A DNA stretch of 49,793 nt from assembly GCF_946886695.1 (NCBI RefSeq), contig NZ_CAMPJD010000035.1, forward strand, positions 1-49,793. Direction: 5' to 3'. The position numbers and the translations under genes were made by a program. Of the stretch, positions 39,744-46,969 are shown in pieces; the stretch's first letter is position 1, and every line of letters starts with the position of its first letter. The notes beneath the pieces were generated by a model. The model was not told where the DNA came from, searched no databases, and saw only the letters and a list, made by a program, of their open reading frames with translations. The stretch comes from an uncultured Pseudoxanthomonas sp. Its GTDB lineage: Bacteria; Pseudomonadota; Gammaproteobacteria; Xanthomonadales; Xanthomonadaceae.

Positions 39744-41051
39744 ATGCCATCGCCCCCTTCGCCCGGCATGGCCGGCTGGCTCGGCCACCTGTTCAATGTC
39801 CGCCACCACGAAGCGCCGGTGGTCGGTGCCGGGCTGGCGATGTTCTTCCTGCTGTTCGCGGGCTATTTCATGCTCCGCCCGATCCGCGAAACGATGGGCG
39901 TCACCGGCGGCGTCGACAATCTGCAGTGGCTGTTCACTGGAACCTTCGTTGCCACCCTGATCGTGCTGCCGCTGTACGGCTGGATCGCGTCGAAGGTCCC
40001 TCGCCGGCGTATCGTGCCATGGGTGTTCGGCGCGGTGGTGGCCAGCCTGCTCGGCTACGGTGCGGCGATGCTGGCACGGCCGGATGATGTCTGGCTGGCA
40101 CGCACGTTCTACATCTGGGTGTCGGTCATCAACCTGCTGATGATCTCGCTGGCCTGGAGCGTGCTGGCCGACGTGATGGAAAGCCACGAGGCCAAGCGCC
40201 TGTTCGCGCTGATCGCCGCAGGCGCCAGCCTGGGCGGCCTGGCGGGTCCGCTGCTGACCACGCTGCTGGTCAAGCCATTGGGGCACGGCGGCCTGATGGT
40301 GCTCTCGGCTGCGCTGATCGGCGCCAGCGCCGCCACCGCGTCCTGGTTGCATCGCTGGCGCGACCGCCATCCACTGCCTGCGGGCACGAGTTCGGCCGAA
40401 CAGCGGCAACGGCCGCTCGGTGGCAATCCCTTCGCGGGCGCGACCGCAGTGCTCCGTTCGCCCTACCTGCTGGGCATCGCCTTCTTCGTGCTCCTGCTGG
40501 CGACGGTGACGACCTTCCTGTATTTCGAACAGGCTAAGCTGATAGCCGAACGCTTTGTCGACAAGGAGGAGCAGACGCAGATCTTCGGTCTCATCGACAC
40601 TGCCGTACAGGCGTTGGCCATCCTCAGCCAGTTGTTCATCACCGGCCGCATCGCGCAGAAGCTGGGCGTCGGCGTGCTGCTGGTCGCGGTGCCCGTGGTC
40701 GTCGCCGCCGGTTTCCTGTGGCTGGCGCTGGCCCCGGTGTTCGCAGTCTTCGTGGTGGTGATGGTGGTGCGGCGCGCGGGCGAGTATGCCTTCGTGCGTC
40801 CGGGTCGCGAGATGCTCTATACCGTGGTGCCCGCAGAACAGAAGTACAAGGCGAAGAACTTCATCGACACCGTGGTCTACCGCGGCGGCGACGCACTCAG
40901 CGGATGGGTCAAGCGGGCGCTGGACGTACTGGCGGAGCATCCGGCGGCAGCGATGTTCATCGGCGCCGGCGTGGCGGCGGTGTGGGCGATCACCGGCGTG
41001 ACGCTGGGCAGACGACAGAAGCGGATGGAGGCGACGCACGGCGCCTCCTGA
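39744..41051 (+). CDS. Membrane transporter resembling Npt/TLC nucleotide transporters (MFS fold)
   Basis: A 435-aa protein with about twelve hydrophobic segments. The first contains MFFLLFAGYFMLRPIRETMG. This resembles the YxxLRxxKDxL pattern at the same place in ATP/ADP-exchange (TLC/Npt) transporters. Later features such as SWSVLADVMESHEAKRLF-type loops fit the same superfamily (here LAWSVLADVM, then AKRLFALIAAGASLG). A plain MFS transporter is the alternative. The start at 39744 is 4 nt behind the aldo/keto reductase; a second ATG at 39768 is possible. The substrate is unknown. Confidence 0.7.
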   Translation: MPSPPSPGMAGWLGHLFNVRHHEAPVVGAGLAMFFLLFAGYFMLRPIRETMGVTGGVDNLQWLFTGTFVATLIVLPLYGWIASKVPRRRIVPWVFGAVVASLLGYGAAMLARPDDVWLARTFYIWVSVINLLMISLAWSVLADVMESHEAKRLFALIAAGASLGGLAGPLLTTLLVKPLGHGGLMVLSAALIGASAATASWLHRWRDRHPLPAGTSSAEQRQRPLGGNPFAGATAVLRSPYLLGIAFFVLLLATVTTFLYFEQAKLIAERFVDKEEQTQIFGLIDTAVQALAILSQLFITGRIAQKLGVGVLLVAVPVVVAAGFLWLALAPVFAVFVVVMVVRRAGEYAFVRPGREMLYTVVPAEQKYKAKNFIDTVVYRGGDALSGWVKRALDVLAEHPAAAMFIGAGVAAVWAITGVTLGRRQKRMEATHGAS

Positions 41052-41135
41052 GCCCGCGCGTTCACTCCCCGGACGCCTGCCGCTACGGTGGACGCGGTAC
41101 CATGCGCCCCTCCCCTGTCCGCCCCTGCCCGCACG

Positions 41136-42020
41136 ATGAGCCGCACCACCCTGCCCGTTGCCCTGATCCAGGAAAAGAACCACGGCGACGCCGATGCCAA
41201 CCTGTCGGTGATCGAAGCGCGCGTGGCCGAGGCCGCGAAGCGTGGTGCCCGCCTGGTGCTGTTGCAGGAACTGCACAACGGCGCCTATTTCTGCCAGCAC
41301 GAATCCGTGCATGAATTCGACCTGGCCGAACCGATCCCCGGTCCCAGCACCGAACGCTTGGGCAAGTTGGCGAAGCAGCATGACGTGGTCCTGGTGTCGT
41401 CGCTGTTCGAGCGTCGTGCCGCCGGGCTGTACCACAACACCGCCGTCGTCTATGAGAAGGACGGCAGCATCGCGGGCAAGTACCGCAAGATGCACATCCC
41501 GGACGATCCTGGGTTCTACGAGAAGTTCTATTTCACCCCGGGCGACATGGGCTTCACGCCCATCGATACGTCCGTCGGCCGCCTCGGCGTGCTGGTGTGC
41601 TGGGACCAGTGGTATCCGGAGGCCGCGCGCCTGATGGCGCTCGCCGGCGCGGACCTGCTGCTCTACCCGACCGCGATCGGTTGGGATCCGGACGACGAAC
41701 AGGCCGAGAAGAACCGGCAGCGCGATGCCTGGGTATTGAGCCACCGCGGCCACGCTGTTGCCAATGGCCTGCCGGTGCTGAGCTGCAACCGCGTCGGCCA
41801 CGAACCTTCGCCCATCGGCGCCTCGGGCATCCAGTTCTGGGGCAACAGCCACGTGCTGGGTCCGCAGGGTGAGTTCATCGCCGAAGCCGGCACCGAAGAA
41901 ACCATCCTGATGGCGGACATCGACCTGCAGCGCAGCGAGCATGTCCGTCGCATCTGGCCGTTCCTGCGCGACCGCCGCATCGACGCGTACGGCGACCTGC
42001 TCAAGCGCTACATCGACTGA
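41136..42020 (+). CDS. aguB: N-carbamoylputrescine amidase
   Basis: Hydrolyses N-carbamoylputrescine to putrescine, completing the agmatine route begun by AguA. From the ATG at 41136 it has 294 aa. The nitrilase-fold triad is E45 (LLQELHNG), K118 (YRKMHIPDD) and C155 (LVCWDQWYPE). The block after it, ADLLLYPTAIGWDP, is characteristic of AguB. It is followed by the GNAT gene after 9 bp, so the two probably share a transcript. Confidence 0.96.
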   Translation: MSRTTLPVALIQEKNHGDADANLSVIEARVAEAAKRGARLVLLQELHNGAYFCQHESVHEFDLAEPIPGPSTERLGKLAKQHDVVLVSSLFERRAAGLYHNTAVVYEKDGSIAGKYRKMHIPDDPGFYEKFYFTPGDMGFTPIDTSVGRLGVLVCWDQWYPEAARLMALAGADLLLYPTAIGWDPDDEQAEKNRQRDAWVLSHRGHAVANGLPVLSCNRVGHEPSPIGASGIQFWGNSHVLGPQGEFIAEAGTEETILMADIDLQRSEHVRRIWPFLRDRRIDAYGDLLKRYID

Positions 42021-42029
42021 GACCCGCGC

Positions 42030-42560
42030 GTGCCGCTGACCGTCCGTGACGCCACGCCGGCCGACGTGCCGGCGATCACCGCCCTGTACGCCGCGGAAGT
42101 CCGCGACCACGTCAACACCTACGAATACGACGTCCCCGACGACGCCGAGATGGCGCGCCGCATGCAGGGCGTGCTCAACGCCGGCTATCCCTACCTGGTG
42201 GCGGAACTCGACGGCGAATTCGTCGGCTATGCCTACGCCAGCAGCTACCGCGCGCGCGCGGGCTATCGCAAGACCGTCGAGAACTCCGTCTACGTCCTGC
42301 CCGGCCGGCAAGGCCAGGGTATCGGCGCTGCGTTGATGCAGGCACTGATCGACGCCTGCGAGGCGTGCGGCTACCGGCAGATGATCGCCGTGATCGGCGA
42401 ACCCACCAACACCGCCTCCATCCGGCTGCACGAGAAATTCGGTTTCACGCTGGTCGGCGTCTTCCGCGGCATCGCCTGGAAGCACGACCGCTGGCTGGAC
42501 ACCGTACAGATGCAGCGCACCCTCGGCGCCGGCACCACCGCGCCCCCGCAAGACGAATGA
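42030..42560 (+). CDS. GNAT-family N-acetyltransferase (phosphinothricin-acetyltransferase-like)
   Basis: A 176-aa acetyltransferase. It starts with a GTG 9 bp behind aguB. The acetyl-CoA-binding block GRQGQGIGAALMQAL follows VYVLP at about 88-107. Downstream come GEPTNTASIRLHEKFGFTLV and GIAWKHDRWLDTVQMQRTL, the pattern of the Pat/MddA-like group, which acetylates phosphinothricin or methionine analogues. Substrate here is unknown; the setting beside aguB permits a polyamine-type amine, but nothing shows it. Confidence 0.88.
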   Translation: MPLTVRDATPADVPAITALYAAEVRDHVNTYEYDVPDDAEMARRMQGVLNAGYPYLVAELDGEFVGYAYASSYRARAGYRKTVENSVYVLPGRQGQGIGAALMQALIDACEACGYRQMIAVIGEPTNTASIRLHEKFGFTLVGVFRGIAWKHDRWLDTVQMQRTLGAGTTAPPQDE

Positions 42561-42564
42561 CACG

Positions 42565-43800
42565 ATGACCGAATCCAACACCCCTCCCGTCGATCCGTTG
42601 CACGGACAACCCCACGAGATCGTCGAGCGGGATGGCGTGCGCTACACCCTGCTCGGCACCGCCCACGTCTCGCGCGCCAGCGTCGATGCCGTGCGAGCGG
42701 CCGTGGCCAGTGGCGACTATGACAGCGTGGCGGTGGAACTGGACCCGGGCCGCCTGCAGTCGCTGACCGATCCCGACACGCTCGCGCGACTCGACCTGGT
42801 GAAGGTGATCCGCGAAGGCAAGACGCACCTGTTCGCCGCCAACCTCGCGCTGGCTGCCTACCAGCGGCGGCTGGCCGAACAACTCGGCGTCGAGCCAGGC
42901 GAAGAACTGAAGGCAGGCGCATTGGATGCGCAGGCGCACGGGCTGCCCGTGCACCTGATCGACCGCGAAGTCGGCCTGACCTTCAAGCGGGCCCTGCAGT
43001 CACTGGGGTGGTGGCAGCGGACCAAGGTCGGCGCCGGCATCCTGGCGAGCATGTTCGGCGACGAGGAAGTCGGGGACGACGAAATCGAGAAGCTCAAGCA
43101 GGGCGACATGATGGAATCGAGCTTCGGCGAGTTCGCGGCCGAAAGCCCACAGCTGTACCAGGCGATCATCGCCGAGCGCGACCAGTACATGGCATCGGCA
43201 CTGCGCCAGGTTGCCGCCGGCAAGCCGACCGGCGCCACATCGCCGTACCGCGTGCTCGCCGTGGTCGGTGCGGGGCATCTGCCCGGCCTGACCCGCCACC
43301 TGAAGGACGATACCGCCGATCCGGCCGAGCTTAGACGCGCGCTCGAACTCGTCAAGCCCAAGTCGCGCGTGCCGTGGATAGAACTGGTGATCGGCGTGTT
43401 CCTGGTGGGCGGATTCGCCTGGGGGTTCTGGCAGGGTGGCGTGGACGTCGGTTCGGACCTGCTGCTGCAGTGGGTGCTGGCCACCGGCGTGCTCGGCGCC
43501 ATCGGCTGCGCGATCGCGGGCGGGCATCCGCTCAGCATTCTCGCGGCCTTCATTTCATCGCCACTCACGCCGCTGCATCCCGCACTTGCGTCGGGTACCG
43601 TCAGCGCCTTCGCGGAAGCGACGTTGCGCAAGCCCACCTATGCCGACTTCATGGCATTGCGCGACGATGTCCAGACGATGCGCGGCTGGTGGAAGAACCG
43701 CGTGGCGCGCGTCCTGTTGAACTTCTTCCTCACCAGCCTGGGCACTGCCATCGGCGTGTGGACCGGGGGACTGAGGATGCTCGGCAAACTGGTCGGCTGA
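42565..43800 (+). CDS. TraB/PrgY-family membrane protein
   Basis: A 411-aa protein. The N-terminal domain has the TraB signature GTAHVSRAS at 31-39, then VAVELDPGRLQ near 56-66, and VVGAGHLPGL near 233-242. Three or more hydrophobic segments fill the last 140 residues (WIELVIGVFLVGGFAWGF and following). In Enterococcus, TraB/PrgY proteins reduce pheromone activity, perhaps as proteases; the family is widespread in bacteria with unknown role. It begins 4 bp after the GNAT gene, so it ends an aguB-GNAT-TraB unit before a terminator. Confidence 0.83.
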   Translation: MTESNTPPVDPLHGQPHEIVERDGVRYTLLGTAHVSRASVDAVRAAVASGDYDSVAVELDPGRLQSLTDPDTLARLDLVKVIREGKTHLFAANLALAAYQRRLAEQLGVEPGEELKAGALDAQAHGLPVHLIDREVGLTFKRALQSLGWWQRTKVGAGILASMFGDEEVGDDEIEKLKQGDMMESSFGEFAAESPQLYQAIIAERDQYMASALRQVAAGKPTGATSPYRVLAVVGAGHLPGLTRHLKDDTADPAELRRALELVKPKSRVPWIELVIGVFLVGGFAWGFWQGGVDVGSDLLLQWVLATGVLGAIGCAIAGGHPLSILAAFISSPLTPLHPALASGTVSAFAEATLRKPTYADFMALRDDVQTMRGWWKNRVARVLLNFFLTSLGTAIGVWTGGLRMLGKLVG

Positions 43801-43814
43801 GCTGGACTTGAGAC

Positions 43815-43848
43815 AAAAAAGAGCCGGGCAATGCCCGGCTCTTCGCTT
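43815..43848. terminator. Bidirectional terminator between TraB-type and RND genes
   Basis: Perfect 10-bp stem AGAGCCGGGC-AAT-GCCCGGCTCT at 43820-43842. On the minus strand TTTTTT follows, ending the RND transcripts; on the plus strand TCGCTTTC is weaker. Confidence 0.9.
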
Positions 43849-43858
43849 TCCGCCTTCT

Positions 43859-46800
43859 TCACTCCACGTGCAGGGCTGCCACGGTTGCCGCCGCAGGTGC
43901 ATCGCCACGACGCTGCTTGGCCCGGCCGATCGCACGCGATGTGCCACTGCGCATGTCGTCCAGGATCGCGTAGATCGTGGGGAGGAACAGCAGGCTGACC
44001 ACCGTCGAGAACGCCAGGCCACCGGCGATGGCACGCGCCATCGGGGCGTAGGCCGGGCCGTCGCCGGCCATCTGGGTGTTCGCCATCGCGATGGGCACCA
44101 TCGCCAGGATCGCCGTACCCATCGTCATCAGGATGGGGCGCAGGCGCTCGCGACTGCCTTCCACCAGCGCATCCGTGCGCGACATGCCGCGTCGCCGCAG
44201 GTTGTTGATGTGTTCGACCATCACGATGCCGTTGTTCACGACCACGCCCATCAGCACCAGGATGCCGATGAAGGACATGATGCCGAATGTGGTACCCGTC
44301 AGCGCGAACAGCCAGAACACGCCGAACACCGAGAACAGCACGCCGCTCATGATGGCCGCCGGGAACAGCAGCGATTCGAACACCGCCGCCATGACGATGT
44401 AGATCATCACCAGCGCGATCAGCAGGTTGAACATCATCTGCCCCATCGCCTCGTCGTCTTCCTGGAAGGCACTGCCATCGAACGAATAGCTGTAGCCCGC
44501 GGGGAACGACATGCCCTCCAGCGCCTCTTCCATCGCTTTGCGCGCATCCGGCACGGTGACCTTCTCGGCCAGGTTGGCCTGCACGGTCAACGTGGTCTGG
44601 CGGTTGGTCCGCTGGATCTGCGTGGCCGACGGCGTGATGCCCACGTCGACCAGGCTCAGCAGCGGCACCGTGCGGCCATCCGGCGAACGCACCATGAAAC
44701 CGGCCAGGTCTTCGGTACCGTAGTCTTCGGCGCCCGCGAAACGCACCCACACCGGCACCTCGGTTTCGCCACGGCGGAACTCGCGCAGCGGCGCGCCACG
44801 CAGGGCGAGCCCTACGAAGCTGGCCACCTGTTGGGAGGTGAAGCCGAAGGCCGCGGCGCGCTCGCGGTCGACGCGCACGTTCAACTCGCTGTTCTGGTCG
44901 CCGACATCCACGCGCACGTCACGCAGTTCCTTGCGCTTGGCCAGGATCGGAATCAGATCGCCCGCGATCTCCGCCAGTGTCTGGGTCGAATCGCCGACAA
45001 GCTGGAACGACACGCTCTGGCCGGGCTGGCCGCCGCCGCCCTGGTTGCCACCATCGCCGCCGATGCCGATGTTGGCGCGGGCCGACTTCGGCAGGTCCTT
45101 GCGCAGCTGTTCGACGATTGGCTTGGTCTCGCTGGCCTTCTCGGTATCGAACTTGACCTGCGTGCCGCCCCAGCCCTGCTCGCTGAAGTACGAGTAGACC
45201 TGGCTGATGCGGTACTTCTTGCGGTTGGCGTCCAGGAACTGTTCGACCTTGAGGATCTCGGCCGACATCTGCTCCTTGGTGTAGGCGCCCTTCCACTGGT
45301 AGTACAGCTCCGCCTCGCCACCGCCATCGTTGCCGAACATGTCGAACTTGGTCATCTTCATGGGCACGAAGCTGACCACGATGATGAGCAGGATGCCCAG
45401 CACGCTCCAGCCCCGATGTTCCAGCGTCCAGCGCAGGAACCCTGCGTAGCGCTTCTGCATGCGCGGGATGATGCCGGTCTCGCTGCGCACCTGGGGCGGC
45501 GTCTTCAGGCGAGCCGAAATCATCGGGATCAGGCTGACCGCGACCAGCCACGAGGCCAGCAGCGACACCGAAATGGTGATCGCGATCTGGCCCAGGTAGA
45601 TGCTCAGGAAGTTGCGCTCGCCGAACAGGTTGGGCACGAACACGATGCAGTGGCACAACGTGCCCGCCGACAGCGCGATCGCCACGTGGCGGGTGCCGAT
45701 AATCGACGCCCACGTGGGGTTGTCCGGATATTTCTCGCGCTCCTGGTAGATGCTCTCGACCACGACGACGGCGTTGTCGACCAGCATGCCGATGGCCAGC
45801 AGCAGGCCCATCATCGACAGGATGTTCAGCGTCACGCCGGCGAAGTACATGAAGCCCAGCGTCATCACGAAGCAGATCGGAATCGCCAGGGTCACCATCG
45901 AGACCGAAGGCCAGTGGCGCAGGAAGAACCACAGCACCACGATCGACAGGACCAGGCCGATCGCACCAGCTTCCGCCAGCTCAAGCAACGACGAGGTGAC
46001 GTTGTCGCCCTGGTTCTCGATGATCTTGACCTGGATGTCGTTCATCTCCGGCTGCGCGCGGATCGATTCGACCTCGGCCAGCGCCTTGCTGGACACCTCG
46101 ACCAGGTTGGCGTTGCGTTCCTTGAAGATGTCCAGGCCGACGGCGGGCTGGCCGTCCAGCCGGCGACCGTAGTCCATCCGGGCCGGCTTCAGGCGCACAT
46201 CGGCGATGTCGCCCAGACGCACGTTGCCCGCACCCACGATCAGGTCGCGCAGCTGCTGCAGGTCGGTCAGCTCGCCGACGGGCTGCACGCGCAGGCGCTG
46301 CGGGCCGTCGCTGATGACACCGGCGGAGATGGAGAAATTGACCGCCTGCAGCCGTGTCGTCAGGTCGTTGAGGCTCAGGTTGTGCGCGGTCAGGCGATCC
46401 TGGTTGATCGCGATCTCCACTTCGTTCGGCGGCGCGCCCGACACATCCACGCGGGCCACGCCCGGGATGCGTTCGATGCGGCGCTTGAACTCGCGCTCGA
46501 TCATGTCGTACGCGCCGGTCAGGTCGGTCTTGCTCGCCAGGCGTACTCGCAGCACCGGCTGATCGGTGGTCGAGAACTTGAAGACGAAATAGCGCTGCAG
46601 ATCGTCCGGCAACTCATCGCGGATCGCGTCCAGGCGTTCGCGCGCCTCGGACGCGGCGATGGCGACGTCGCGGTCCCAGTCCGAGAACTGGATGAAGATC
46701 TGCGCGCCGTCGGCCTTCGCGTTCGACTCCATCCGCTTGATGCCGGCCATCGTCGACAGCGCTTCCTCGGCCGGCCGCAGCACCGTGCGCTCCACTTCTT

Positions 46801-46969
46801 CCGGGGTCGAGCCGGTATACGGCAACGATACGAAGATGAAGGGGGGCGAGACCTCGGGGAAGGCTTCCAGCGGCAACCGGATGGCCGCGATCAGGCCGAT
46901 CACGAACAGCGAGATGAAGAACATCACCGCCGTCACGGGCCGCTTGATGCTGAACTCCGCGACGCTCAT
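43859..46969 (-). CDS. RND efflux transporter permease (second of pair)
   Basis: A 1036-aa inner-membrane RND pump of the AcrB/HAE type, driving export across the envelope with proton flow. It starts MSVAEFSIKRPVTAVMFF and has the usual first segment, two large periplasmic porter loops and twelve membrane segments. The relay region in segment 4 reads MLVDNAVVVVES with D398 and N399, where AcrB has Asp-Asp. Segment 10 has VNNGIVMVEHIN with N912 at the place of the AcrB Lys. Its start overlaps the upstream permease by 4 bp. Substrate class unknown; no regulator is visible in the window. Confidence 0.93.
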   Translation of the reverse strand: MSVAEFSIKRPVTAVMFFISLFVIGLIAAIRLPLEAFPEVSPPFIFVSLPYTGSTPEEVERTVLRPAEEALSTMAGIKRMESNAKADGAQIFIQFSDWDRDVAIAASEARERLDAIRDELPDDLQRYFVFKFSTTDQPVLRVRLASKTDLTGAYDMIEREFKRRIERIPGVARVDVSGAPPNEVEIAINQDRLTAHNLSLNDLTTRLQAVNFSISAGVISDGPQRLRVQPVGELTDLQQLRDLIVGAGNVRLGDIADVRLKPARMDYGRRLDGQPAVGLDIFKERNANLVEVSSKALAEVESIRAQPEMNDIQVKIIENQGDNVTSSLLELAEAGAIGLVLSIVVLWFFLRHWPSVSMVTLAIPICFVMTLGFMYFAGVTLNILSMMGLLLAIGMLVDNAVVVVESIYQEREKYPDNPTWASIIGTRHVAIALSAGTLCHCIVFVPNLFGERNFLSIYLGQIAITISVSLLASWLVAVSLIPMISARLKTPPQVRSETGIIPRMQKRYAGFLRWTLEHRGWSVLGILLIIVVSFVPMKMTKFDMFGNDGGGEAELYYQWKGAYTKEQMSAEILKVEQFLDANRKKYRISQVYSYFSEQGWGGTQVKFDTEKASETKPIVEQLRKDLPKSARANIGIGGDGGNQGGGGQPGQSVSFQLVGDSTQTLAEIAGDLIPILAKRKELRDVRVDVGDQNSELNVRVDRERAAAFGFTSQQVASFVGLALRGAPLREFRRGETEVPVWVRFAGAEDYGTEDLAGFMVRSPDGRTVPLLSLVDVGITPSATQIQRTNRQTTLTVQANLAEKVTVPDARKAMEEALEGMSFPAGYSYSFDGSAFQEDDEAMGQMMFNLLIALVMIYIVMAAVFESLLFPAAIMSGVLFSVFGVFWLFALTGTTFGIMSFIGILVLMGVVVNNGIVMVEHINNLRRRGMSRTDALVEGSRERLRPILMTMGTAILAMVPIAMANTQMAGDGPAYAPMARAIAGGLAFSTVVSLLFLPTIYAILDDMRSGTSRAIGRAKQRRGDAPAAATVAALHVE

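Noticed and set aside
39630..42581. Minus-strand open frame of 983 codons opposite the transporter, aguB and GNAT genes
   Set aside because: It crosses several well-supported plus-strand genes and their gaps and shows no domain; a composition artefact.
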